Positions 25,360-32,876 of a DNA stretch of 34,708 bases are shown in pieces (position 1 is the first letter of the stretch; each line of letters starts with the position of its first letter). The stretch lies in NCBI GenBank assembly GCA_903854475.1, contig CAINWP010000184.1:1-34708 (forward strand), in the 5' to 3' direction. This stretch comes from an uncultured Verrucomicrobiota bacterium (GTDB lineage Bacteria > Verrucomicrobiota > Verrucomicrobiia > Limisphaerales > UBA9464). The notes beneath the pieces are model-generated. The model was not told the origin of the DNA, did no database searches, and was given only the letters and a program-made list of their open reading frames with translations. Made by a program: the position numbers and the translations under genes.

Positions 25360-25591
25360 TCTGGGGAGTCCGATTTTCATAAAACGAGCCTTGGAATCCA
25401 TTCACCAACTCAATGGCAGAGATTTGGCGAGCACGTGGCCGCCTGTTCTTCGCAGCAGCGAGGGCTATGAGGCCACGCTGGAAAATTGGCGGCCGGTGAT
25501 CGATGAATTTCGGAGACCGAGCCTCGGGGTTCCCCGCGTAATACAAACGCAAATATGCGGTTATGCAGCGGAAGGCAAGGCGAAGGCACGT

Positions 25592-26320
25592 GTGGTCTGC
25601 GAGGCGTTTGTCCAAGGTGCAGGAGGCAGGGGGATGTTCCAGCCGCCTCCAGCCCAATTGAGTCCGGGAGCTGCCTGCTTTTTTGGGGTCACCGAACCGA
25701 CCCAACATCTGTGGCAACAAGCGATTCGTGAGGGAATCGATTGGTACTATTTGGACAATGCCTACTTCGATGCTGCTCGCGGGCGACTGTTTCGTGCAAC
25801 GCGCCGTGGGATTCAGGCAACCGGGGGGGAGCGTCCGGATTGGAAGCGGTTCGCGAGTCTGGGGGTAGAGATTGCGCCCTGGAAGAAATCCGGACGCCAC
25901 CTAGTGGTGGCGGTGCAGTCGAACACCTACATGTCGGTGGTGGCCGGAAAGTCCGGAGACTATTGGGAGCAGGCGCTGGCCGAAATTCGTCGACACACCG
26001 ACCGACCGATTCAGGTGCGGGATTGGCGCAGCGACAAGATGGCGTTGGCGGCTAGTCTGAAAGAGGCACTGGTCGACTGCTGGGCGTTGGTGACCTGGTC
26101 CAGCGCTGCGGCCAACGAGGCCTTGCTGGCAGGCGTGCCGGTCTTTGTGGCGAGTGACTGTGCGGCTTCCAAAATGGGCCTGTCTGATTTCACCAAGATT
26201 GAGTCACCAATTTATCCTCCGGGGCGGGCGGCGTGGGCGGCGGCCTTGGCGGGCCAGCAATGGAGCCTAGACGAGTTTCGCAGCGGCGTGGCTTGGAGAA
26301 CGCTTCAGGCGGCGGTTTGA
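25592..26320 (+). CDS. glycosyltransferase-like protein (GT-B-like), surface polysaccharide type
   Basis: A 242-residue protein from GTG 25592 (VVCEAFVQGAGGRG). It has a CFFGVTEPTQHLWQQAIREGIDWYYLDNAYF segment, and toward the end WALVTWSSAAANEALLAGVPVFVA, the nucleotide-sugar or CDP-polyol-type binding pattern seen in GT-B glycosyltransferases. Exact substrate unknown. The same frame is open back to 25331 and a TTG start at 25391 is possible, but residues before VVCEAF (such as NGRDLASTWPPVLRSSEGYEATLENW) look like the tail of a different gene, so the shorter start is preferred with moderate confidence. First of three closely packed transferase genes. Confidence 0.65.
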   Translation: MVCEAFVQGAGGRGMFQPPPAQLSPGAACFFGVTEPTQHLWQQAIREGIDWYYLDNAYFDAARGRLFRATRRGIQATGGERPDWKRFASLGVEIAPWKKSGRHLVVAVQSNTYMSVVAGKSGDYWEQALAEIRRHTDRPIQVRDWRSDKMALAASLKEALVDCWALVTWSSAAANEALLAGVPVFVASDCAASKMGLSDFTKIESPIYPPGRAAWAAALAGQQWSLDEFRSGVAWRTLQAAV

Positions 26321-26323
26321 CCT

Positions 26324-27091
26324 ATGGGCTGGGGAGATGAAGTCATCGTAACGGGTCTGGCGCGCCGCATGCAGAGGCGGAACGCCTCACCCATCCGGGT
26401 GTTGGATCAGCGAGGACGCCCCCGTTGGAGTCCCGTGTGGGAGAACAATCCACGATTTGCCGCGGTCGGCTATCAGGGGGAGGTGCAAACGTTGGTGAAT
26501 GCCCCGGGTCAGCGCGATTACATCGCAGGCCAGACGCTCGGGGGATGGGTTTGGCGCGAGTGGGTTTGTCCACTGGGCGAGATTTATCTAACCGACGAAG
26601 AACGGGCTGTCGGGAGTCGATATGAGGGCCGAATTCTTCTGGAACCAGCGCTCAAGCCAGAGGCGAGTCCCAACAAAGATTGGGGATGGGATCGCTGGTG
26701 TGCCTTGTCCGAACACCTTCAATCGAAAGGATATCTGGTCTCCCAGTTTGCTTCTCGATATCGCCCGCCGTTGCCGGGAGCGGAGATCATCAAGACCACA
26801 AGTTTTCGTCAGGCCTGCGCCGTACTGGAACGTGCCCGGTTGGCGATCCTTCCGGAGGGTGGCCTGCATCATGCGGCCGCAGCGTTTGGAACAGCGGCGA
26901 TCGTGATCTTTGGGGGCTACATTTCCCCGGCGCAGACGGGGTATGCGCATCATGTGAATTTATTCTCAGGCGGAACGCCCTGCGGGAGACGCAAGCGTTG
27001 CCCTCATTGTGCGGAGGCGATGGGCCGAATTTCGGTTAAGAAGGTTTTCGAGGAGGCGGCCTCGCTCCTTCGGGTCGTTCGATTGGATTGA
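26324..27091 (+). CDS. GT9-like (heptosyltransferase-type) glycosyltransferase
   Basis: A 255-residue protein starting MGWGDEVIVTGLARRMQ. Residues 178-198, PEGGLHHAAAAFGTAAIVIFG, match the sugar-nucleotide site of ADP-heptose:LPS heptosyltransferases and related GT-B enzymes (EGGLHHAAAALG...VVIFGG). Near the C-terminus, PCGRRKRCPHC (219-229) has three cysteines and a His and may bind a metal. It starts 3 bp after the preceding stop and is followed by the next gene with a TTG/stop overlap, so the three genes form an operon, probably for a surface glycan. Confidence 0.75.
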   Translation: MGWGDEVIVTGLARRMQRRNASPIRVLDQRGRPRWSPVWENNPRFAAVGYQGEVQTLVNAPGQRDYIAGQTLGGWVWREWVCPLGEIYLTDEERAVGSRYEGRILLEPALKPEASPNKDWGWDRWCALSEHLQSKGYLVSQFASRYRPPLPGAEIIKTTSFRQACAVLERARLAILPEGGLHHAAAAFGTAAIVIFGGYISPAQTGYAHHVNLFSGGTPCGRRKRCPHCAEAMGRISVKKVFEEAASLLRVVRLD

Positions 27092-27135
27092 ATGCGCCCA
27101 TCCCTTCAATTCCGGCCGTTTCAAACTTTGCATTT

Positions 27136-27858
27136 ATGAACAGTGAGATCTTCATCGGGTTCGATTCTAGGGAGGCGGCCGCCTACGAGGTGTGCGTCAG
27201 GTCGATTCGCGACCATTGCCAGAAGGTGCCACAGCTAGTTCCACAATTAGTGCCGCTATTGGAACCGCACTTGCGAGGGTTGGGCCTCTACACGCGGCGC
27301 CATGAGCGGAGGGAGGGACGCTTGTGGGATGTGATTTCGGAAGCGCCGATGTCGACCGAGTTCGCCATCACCCGCTTTTTGACGCCACTCTTGAGTACCA
27401 CGCCCTGGGCGGTGTTCTGCGACAGTGATTTCCTGTGGCGGGCGGACATCCAGGAACTGTTGGCATTAGCAGATCCGCGGTATGCGGTGCAGGTCGTGCA
27501 GCATCAGTATGCTCCGCCCGAAGGCATCAAGATGGATGGTCAGTTGCAACTCAACTACCGGCGCAAGAATTGGTCGAGCCTCGTGCTTTGGAATTGCCGG
27601 CATCCAGCCCATGCGCCCCTTCAGAGCTGGATCAACACTCGGCCCGGACGAAACCTGCACGCGTTCGAGTGGTTGGAGGACTCATTGATCGGGGATCTTC
27701 CACCGACCTGGAACTGGTTGGAGGGACATTCGGACGCTGGGCTCGACCCGAAAGCAGTCCATTTCACTCGAGGCACCCCTGAAATGAATGGTTACGAGAA
27801 CATCCCATACGCCGAGGAGTGGCGGGCCGTCCTGGCAAGCGTCCGAGGATCGCGCTGA
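27136..27858 (+). CDS. GT8-like glycosyltransferase
   Basis: A 240-residue GT-A-type enzyme: IFIGFDSREAAAYEVC at the N-terminus (donor-binding FDSRE), CDSDFLW with the DxD metal site at 96-98, and AVHFTRGTPEMNGY toward the C-terminus, where the His is a typical third metal ligand in GT8 enzymes. The ATG at 27136 gives the family N-terminus; an upstream TTG at 27088 overlaps the previous stop (TTGA) and would add 16 residues. A local repeat, QLVPQLVPLLEP, is seen near residue 35. Last gene of the transferase operon. Confidence 0.75.
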   Translation: MNSEIFIGFDSREAAAYEVCVRSIRDHCQKVPQLVPQLVPLLEPHLRGLGLYTRRHERREGRLWDVISEAPMSTEFAITRFLTPLLSTTPWAVFCDSDFLWRADIQELLALADPRYAVQVVQHQYAPPEGIKMDGQLQLNYRRKNWSSLVLWNCRHPAHAPLQSWINTRPGRNLHAFEWLEDSLIGDLPPTWNWLEGHSDAGLDPKAVHFTRGTPEMNGYENIPYAEEWRAVLASVRGSR

Positions 27859-28580
27859 TTGCTACTGGTTCCTTGCTATTTTCAGTGGTTTGCAAGCGTC
27901 AGGTTTCATTGGTTTCCACACCGTCACTGACAGTTGGTTTTTGGCCCCCCGGATGTCCCCCGAGGACCTCCGAGGTAGGGACCTGTCTGGGGCGGTCCAT
28001 GTCTACCGACGCGGCGCTTTCGGACAAATCGCCCTACCTCGGAGGTGCGTGGGTTAGGTGTGTACGAGGACGATTATTGTTCCCAGCCAGTGACGACGAT
28101 TAAAATTCCCCACTTTGGATGAGGTAGGTTTTCGGGAGTTCACCTCAGTTGCACTTCCAGAACACGCCGAGCCCTGCCTAGCTCGAGCAACGATCCAAGT
28201 GTCTCCTCCGGTGTCACCGATCCACATCATCTTGTGACCGTCACCTTCCCCCTTTCCCACTGAAAACAGCGAGGCACCTTGCTACGCCTTCTTCATCGCG
28301 TGGGCCGGTGTGGCATCACCCCTCGTCTGAGACTGCAAATTATCCAGGGCTGCCGGCAACCCATCGATCTCTTCTAGTTGAAGGCCACTTCGAATCGCGT
28401 TGGAATCCAGTCAGACCCAGTGAGCGCTTGGCAGGGTTGAAGCCGGTACTTGTCTGGAGCCCGACCGTCGACAACGGAGTCTGCGATATTCCATCGCTGA
28501 CTCCCGAAAACAGAGAGAAGGAGGTGAAATTCCATCCACTCTCGTCAAGAAGCGGCAGGCGACTCCGGAGAGTCGGATGG
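27859..28580. other. intergenic region with a repeat element, no gene
   Basis: No gene is supported. It contains the 81-bp inverted-repeat element described separately and a sequence near 28098 (ATTAAAATTCCCCAC) that resembles ends seen beside IS21-type elements, which is weak evidence only. Open frames on both strands lack motifs. The minus-strand TerC-family gene ends at 28581. Confidence 0.5.
27966..28046. repeat. 81-bp dispersed repeat with 15-bp inverted ends
   Basis: Perfect terminal inverted repeats ACCTCCGAGGTAGGG (27966-27980) and CCCTACCTCGGAGGT (28032-28046) enclose a 51-bp core. The reverse complement of the element recurs in the tandem copies at 34441-34708, and a diverged version overlaps 31268-31330. 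It looks like a small non-coding mobile or REP/MITE-like repeat. Confidence 0.75.
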
Positions 28581-29315
28581 TTAAGCCAAATGGGGTTCTT
28601 CAGACTCACCCTTCGATTTGCGAGCCGCCAATGTCTTGCCGACTACAATCACCAAAGCAGCACCCACGATTTGCGACCAACTGATACCTCCGATCGGAGT
28701 ATTTATGTGCATCCATGTAAGGTTTTTTTCGATCCAGACCTTCGAACTGGGGTCGGTGATGAGCATTTCTCCCGCAACCCATCCCAAAACACCCGCGCCC
28801 GCGGTGATGATGACAGGGAATCGCTGCATCAACTTCATCAACATTGTCGCCCCGAAAACCACCAACGGAATGCTGACGGCCAGACCGATGACGAGCAATG
28901 CAACGCTGTCCTTGGCCACACCGGCGACGGCCAGCACGTTGTCCAGACTCATCACCAAATCCGCGATGAGCACAGCCTTGATCGCCTTGAGAAGGTTGTT
29001 GGGACTGTCCACGTGTTCCTCTTCTTTATTTGGGACAAGCAAACCGATCGCGATCCATAGAAGAAGGAGTCCACCGATGATCTTGAGATACGGCCAGTGA
29101 AGCATCTTGAAGGCGACCGCCGTCAGGAGGATGCGGAGAACCACAGCCCCTCCGGCACCCCAACGCACCGCCTTCTTCTGCTGATCCGGGGGCAAAGAAC
29201 GGGACGCCAAAGCGATCACCACCGCATTGTCTCCCGACAGGATGATGTTGATCCAGATGATCAACATTAAACTCTCCCAGAAGGCTGGTGTTTGGAGCTC
29301 TGCTAAAAAGTTCAT
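28581..29315 (-). CDS. TerC-family integral membrane protein
   Basis: A 244-residue membrane protein with about seven hydrophobic segments. The TerC signature acidic pairs are SGDNAVVIA (27-35) and SLDNVLAV (123-130), within helices, as in Mn2+/metal-efflux-linked TerC/Alx/YjbE proteins. It probably works in metal homeostasis or in metallation of exported proteins. ATG at 29315; no Shine-Dalgarno, but an inverted repeat in the leader covers the start (see regulatory entry). C-terminal KSKGESEEPHLA is cytoplasmic and charged. Confidence 0.9.
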   Translation of the reverse strand: MNFLAELQTPAFWESLMLIIWINIILSGDNAVVIALASRSLPPDQQKKAVRWGAGGAVVLRILLTAVAFKMLHWPYLKIIGGLLLLWIAIGLLVPNKEEEHVDSPNNLLKAIKAVLIADLVMSLDNVLAVAGVAKDSVALLVIGLAVSIPLVVFGATMLMKLMQRFPVIITAGAGVLGWVAGEMLITDPSSKVWIEKNLTWMHINTPIGGISWSQIVGAALVIVVGKTLAARKSKGESEEPHLA

Positions 29316-29390
29316 TTGGCTGTAATTTGTTCTTTTTATTCTCCGAGATCAGGAGATTTTGTTTTGTGGACTGACATTATTACAGCCAAA
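29315..29390 (-). promoter_or_regulatory. inverted-repeat leader covering the TerC-family start codon
   Basis: On the minus-strand transcript TTTGGCTGTAAT (29390 down to 29379) can pair perfectly with ATTACAGCCAAA (29326 down to 29315), whose last base is the A of the ATG. The intervening 52 nt include a 5-bp hairpin TCTCC/GGAGA (29340-29344 / 29352-29356). The long stem would hide the initiation region. TTGACA (29416 down to 29411) could be a -35 box. It does not match the yybP-ykoY manganese riboswitch, the usual TerC leader. Confidence 0.5.
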
Positions 29391-29434
29391 GATTTCCCAT
29401 CTCGGCTCCCTGTCAAGAGTATGTTTTGGCAATC

Positions 29435-29462
29435 CGACGCCAATCAGGTGGCTTTGGCGTCG
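29435..29462. repeat. 9-bp perfect hairpin upstream of the TerC-family leader
   Basis: CGACGCCAA (29435-29443) and TTGGCGTCG (29454-29462) form a perfect 9-bp stem with a 10-nt loop. It lies just upstream of the putative -35 of the TerC-family gene. No T-run follows, so a terminator is unlikely; a regulator site is possible. The rest of 29463-29940 holds no supported gene. Confidence 0.45.
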
Positions 29463-29942
29463 ACTGCGTCTCCGGGGCGGAGGTCTTGAAGGAGGCCTGC
29501 ACCTTACCTATCCCCACATCCACTTTGGTTTCGATTCCGGGGCTGGAAACCCAAGGAAACGGGGCTGAACGGAGCAGATTCGTAGACCAGTGCCCGGAAA
29601 AACCGCGAAAATGCTGAGGAAAGATGAGATCTACACGGCAGGCGTTCAGGGCAGAATGGCTGCAGCCGTTCTTTCTGCTCAACCAACGACTCTGCCAGAA
29701 CCGCCACCCCGTGCGGGGCTGGCCCTTCGAATTGGGTAATGGCGAAGTGGCTCACCCAGAACGGTGATCCCCAGACCCAGACCGCCTCCTCCGGTTCTCA
29801 GTTTCGGATCCCATCGCCCGCCGTCGGAACACGTTTGAACCGACCGCCCTCAAGACCGCCTGGTGAGGGCACTGGACCAACAGCACTCCACCAACCCGCA
29901 ACATCACCCTGACGGCCGGCGTCCTCCTACCCGGCGTCCCCC

Positions 29943-30011
29943 GCCCTTACCCACCTTCGCGCCCCTTCCGGGCCGCCCACCTCTCGGTAGGGATCGAGTC
30001 CTCTCGGCCCG
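29943..30011 (+). repeat. 69-bp direct repeat, left copy (B)
   Basis: By base comparison it matches 63 of 69 positions of 31227-31295 in the same orientation, on the other side of the Rpn-family gene. Its second half carries the GGTAGGG end of the dispersed inverted-repeat element. Confidence 0.8.
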
Positions 30012-30033
30012 TTTTTTGCCCAACCCAGATGAA

Positions 30034-30104
30034 GGGGGAATGGACGGTGAGCCACCATCCCTGCCAGATGCACGGGGATGGACGGTGAGACACCGCCCCT
30101 ACCG
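30034..30104 (+). repeat. pair of about 30-bp hairpin repeats (A1, A2) left of the Rpn-family gene
   Basis: Two copies starting about 30034 and 30074, each of the form GGGRATGGACGGTGAG...; the second contains the palindrome CGGTGAGACACCG followed by CCCCTACCG. Matching copies lie on the other side of the gene at 31154-31220. Hairpin-forming and in direct orientation. Confidence 0.75.
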
Positions 30105-30155
30105 ACTGTCGCTTTGTTGAAAGGTTCGGTCGGGGCCGAGCGAATAACTGGGGAC

Positions 30156-31133
30156 ATGGCCAAGCCGCTCAATCACGACAGCCCTTGGAAAGACACCATC
30201 GAACAGTTCACTCGGTCTTTCCTTGAAGTCACCTTTCCCGAGGTCGCCGCCAGCATCGATTGGTCAGTCCAGCCCGAATCACTCGAGCAGGAACTCCGCG
30301 AGATCACCCCGGCCTCCGAGGTCGGGGCCAAGCGGGTCGACAAACTCCTCAAGGTCCGCCTCCTCGATGGCACCGACCAGTGGCTCTACATTCACATCGA
30401 GGTCCAGATGCACCACGATCCCGGTCTGCCCAAGCGCCTTTTCATCTACCACTACCGCATCTTCGACAAATACGGCGTCAACCCCCTCACCCTCGCCATC
30501 CTCGGAGACACCAGCCGCAAGTGGCGTCCCACATCGTACCACTATCAATCCCTCGGATGCGGCATCACCTTCCGCTTCCGCATCTGCAAGACCATCGACT
30601 TCAAAGGCAAGCTCGACGACCCACGCTACCGGCACCAACAGGCCCTATTCATCATCGCCGCCCATCTCGGCACCCAAGAACACCGGCGGAACCCACAGAA
30701 CCTCTTCGCCTGCCTCTTCGAACTCACCGTCAAACTCGGCAATGAGGGATACTCCCCATCGGAAATCCAACAATTGCACCGCCTGATCGACTGGTTGATG
30801 CCGCTGCCCGACGACCTTAAGATCCAGTTCAGAAACCAACTCCAGCAACGCCTAACCGACAAAACCATGCCCCACATCACCCTCTTCGAAGAACTCGCCC
30901 TTAAAGAAGGCCTTGAGAAAGGTATCCAGAAAGGTCTCCTGGAAGGCCTTGAAAAAGGCATCGTCCAAACCGCCCGCGAGGCGATTCTTGATGTTCTCGA
31001 CTCTCGGTTCGGCGAAGTGTCTGACGCCGTCCGCGAGCGCATTAACACCCTCGACGATGATCGCACCCTCAGGGATCTGCTGCGCCGCGCTGCCCTAGTA
31101 CCCAGCCTCGCCGAATTCTCAGTCGGTCTGTGA
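30156..31133 (+). CDS. Rpn/PD-(D/E)XK nuclease family transposase-like protein
   Basis: A 325-residue protein of the Rpn family (recombination-promoting nucleases). The N-terminal PD-(D/E)XK fold has RVDKLLKV (Asp62) and YIHIEVQ (Glu82, Gln84 in place of Lys, the usual Rpn variant), then KRLFIYHYRIFDKYG. A charged repeat KEGLEKGIQKGLLEGLEKGI follows at 250-269, and the C-terminal REAILDVLDSRFGEVSD...LDDDRTLRDLLRRAALVPSLAEF is a DUF4351-like end. The ATG at 30156 gives a family-like start; upstream is repeat DNA. It is bracketed by A and B repeats on both sides, suggesting that it moves with or acts on them. Intact. Confidence 0.85.
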   Translation: MAKPLNHDSPWKDTIEQFTRSFLEVTFPEVAASIDWSVQPESLEQELREITPASEVGAKRVDKLLKVRLLDGTDQWLYIHIEVQMHHDPGLPKRLFIYHYRIFDKYGVNPLTLAILGDTSRKWRPTSYHYQSLGCGITFRFRICKTIDFKGKLDDPRYRHQQALFIIAAHLGTQEHRRNPQNLFACLFELTVKLGNEGYSPSEIQQLHRLIDWLMPLPDDLKIQFRNQLQQRLTDKTMPHITLFEELALKEGLEKGIQKGLLEGLEKGIVQTAREAILDVLDSRFGEVSDAVRERINTLDDDRTLRDLLRRAALVPSLAEFSVGL

Positions 31134-31153
31134 ATCCACCCCTCGGCAAGCCC

Positions 31154-31220
31154 GGGGAATGGACGGTGAGACACCGCCCCTACCGGTTACAGGGGAATGG
31201 ATGGTGGGTTACCATCGCGA
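31154..31220 (+). repeat. pair of about 30-bp hairpin repeats (A3, A4) right of the Rpn-family gene
   Basis: A3 (31154-31185) is nearly identical to A2 at 30073-30104 and holds the same CGGTGAGACACCG palindrome; A4 (from 31192) is more diverged, with GGTGGGTTACC. They share orientation with the left pair. Confidence 0.75.
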
Positions 31221-31226
31221 GCGATG

Positions 31227-31330
31227 GCCCTTACCCGCCTTCGCGGCGCTTCTGGGCCGCCCACCTCCCGGTAGGGATCGAGTCCTCTCGGTCCGCCCGT
31301 GCCCACCGGCGCTATCGGAGAAATCGCCCC
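31227..31330 (+). repeat. 69-bp direct repeat, right copy (B'), plus diverged 81-bp-type element
   Basis: 31227-31295 repeats 29943-30011 (63 of 69 bases identical). From about 31268 the sequence also follows the dispersed inverted-repeat element (GGTAGGG ... CGGAGAAATCGCCC), so the two repeat families are joined here. Confidence 0.75.
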
Positions 31331-31355
31331 AGCATCCTCAGAGAGGGCTCGGATC

Positions 31356-32717
31356 TCAGCTCAACTGATCGAGGCGGCCGGTGCTGTCGCCGAGGCGCTC
31401 CGCTGGCGCGCCGATCCGGTCGAGCATCGACAGGAATAGGTTAGCCATCGGGGTGTTCTTGGCATACCGGACATGGCGTCCCGGTTTGATGGTGCCACCG
31501 CCCCGTCCTGCAAGCAGGACCGGCAAGTCGTGGTGGGCGTGGGACATGCCGTCTTCAATGGCGCTGCCGTACACGATCATCGAATTATCCAGCAAGCTGC
31601 TGCCATCCGATTCCCGGGTCTCTTGAAGCTGTTGCAGCCACGCCGAAAATAACTGCATGTGGAAGACGTTGATCTTGGCGATCTTCTCCTTCTTGTCCTC
31701 CTTGCTCTCGTGATGGGACAGGTCGTGATGCCCCTCCTTGACCCCGATGACCGGATACGGACGGTTGCTGCCATCATGGGCCATCACGAAGGAGCCGATC
31801 CGAGTGCTGTCGGTGCGGAACGCCAACGTCATGATGTCGAACATCAACTTGACGTGATCTTCGTACTTGGCCGGAACGCCTTGCGGGCGGGTGTGGTCGG
31901 GCAACTCGACGCCCACCTTATCGGCCATGGCGATGCGTCGTTCCACATCGCGCACCGCGCTCATGTACTCGTCGAGTTTGTGCTGATCGTTGCGACCCAG
32001 TTGGCCGTGCAGTCGCTGGGCGTCCTCTAACACGAAATCGAGAACACTGGAACGCCGCGCCTGCCGCCGTGCACGCACCTCGGCCGATTCACCTGAGTCT
32101 CCTTGAGTAAACAATCGGTCGAAGGCCAGCTTCGGATCCACTTCTGGCGGCATGGGCGTGGAGCCCGAGCGCCAGGATACATTGAAGGAGTAGGCGCAGC
32201 TGTAACCCGAATCACACTGGCCGGAAAGTTGCCCTCGGTCGGTGCCCAGTTCGAGGCTGGGGAACCGGGTGTGGTTGCCCACCTTCTGGGCGGCCAATTG
32301 GTCCACAGACACGCCCACCCGGATGTCCGCGCCCTGCGTCTTGCGCGCCTGGCAGGCCGTCAAAAATGTCGCCGAAGCGCGGGCATGATCGCCGGCGCCA
32401 TCGCCATTGGGGCGGGCCTTGTCGTGTGCTAAACCACTCAGCACGGTGAGCTGGTCACGCACCGGAGCCAGCGGTTGCAAAATACGAGGCAACTCGAAGG
32501 ACGAACCGGTTTGCTCGGGCGTCCAGTGCTTCATGAGAGCCCCGTTCGGGATGTACACGAAGGCCATCCTCAACGGGGGCTTGCCCGCCGAAGCCGCAGC
32601 ACCCGCTGCAGCCCCCAATGCGCGAACAGCCGGAGCCGATGCTAGAAACGGTAACGCGACCACAGTACCCAATCCTCGGAGAAAGGTTCGTCTCGGCTGA
32701 TGTTGAAAAAGGCTCAT
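31356..32717 (-). CDS. DUF1552 protein with twin-arginine leader
   Basis: A 453-residue secreted protein beginning with a Tat-type leader (RRTFLRGLGTVVALPFLASAPAV). The DUF1552 pattern follows: MAFVYIPNGALMKHWTPEQTGSSFELP, VLSGLAHDKA, DHARASATFLTA, GVSVDQLAA, SLELGTDRGQLSGQCDSGYSC and HHDLPVLLAGRGGGTIKPGRHVRY. DUF1552 genes are common in planctomycetes and verrucomicrobia, usually beside DUF1592/cytochrome-like genes thought to be involved in degradation or electron transfer; the partner is not in this window. Function is unknown. ATG at 32717; no Shine-Dalgarno. Divergent from the protease gene. Confidence 0.9.
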   Translation of the reverse strand: MSLFQHQPRRTFLRGLGTVVALPFLASAPAVRALGAAAGAAASAGKPPLRMAFVYIPNGALMKHWTPEQTGSSFELPRILQPLAPVRDQLTVLSGLAHDKARPNGDGAGDHARASATFLTACQARKTQGADIRVGVSVDQLAAQKVGNHTRFPSLELGTDRGQLSGQCDSGYSCAYSFNVSWRSGSTPMPPEVDPKLAFDRLFTQGDSGESAEVRARRQARRSSVLDFVLEDAQRLHGQLGRNDQHKLDEYMSAVRDVERRIAMADKVGVELPDHTRPQGVPAKYEDHVKLMFDIMTLAFRTDSTRIGSFVMAHDGSNRPYPVIGVKEGHHDLSHHESKEDKKEKIAKINVFHMQLFSAWLQQLQETRESDGSSLLDNSMIVYGSAIEDGMSHAHHDLPVLLAGRGGGTIKPGRHVRYAKNTPMANLFLSMLDRIGAPAERLGDSTGRLDQLS

Positions 32718-32876
32718 AGCAATGGGGCTTTAGACGGCGGAACTTGAAGCTGAATTTAACCCTGTTTGAATTGAACTCAAGGTTTCCAAGCAGACGAAGT
32801 TGGAGTTTTCGAGTTTCCCTGAATTATCACGGCCCAAACTTTGGCGTCCGGCCCGGAATTCGTTAGACTGCACCCC

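Noticed and set aside
28093-28112. ATTAAAATTCCCCAC, like sequences beside IS21-type elements
   Set aside because: No istA/istB reading frame and no inverted ends were found; too short to call an insertion sequence.
29316-29430. yybP-ykoY manganese riboswitch before the TerC-family gene
   Set aside because: The conserved core elements of that class are not present; only a simple inverted repeat is seen.
29504-29755. 83-codon minus-strand frame upstream of the Rpn region
   Set aside because: No homologous pattern and no start signal; overlaps other equally unsupported frames.
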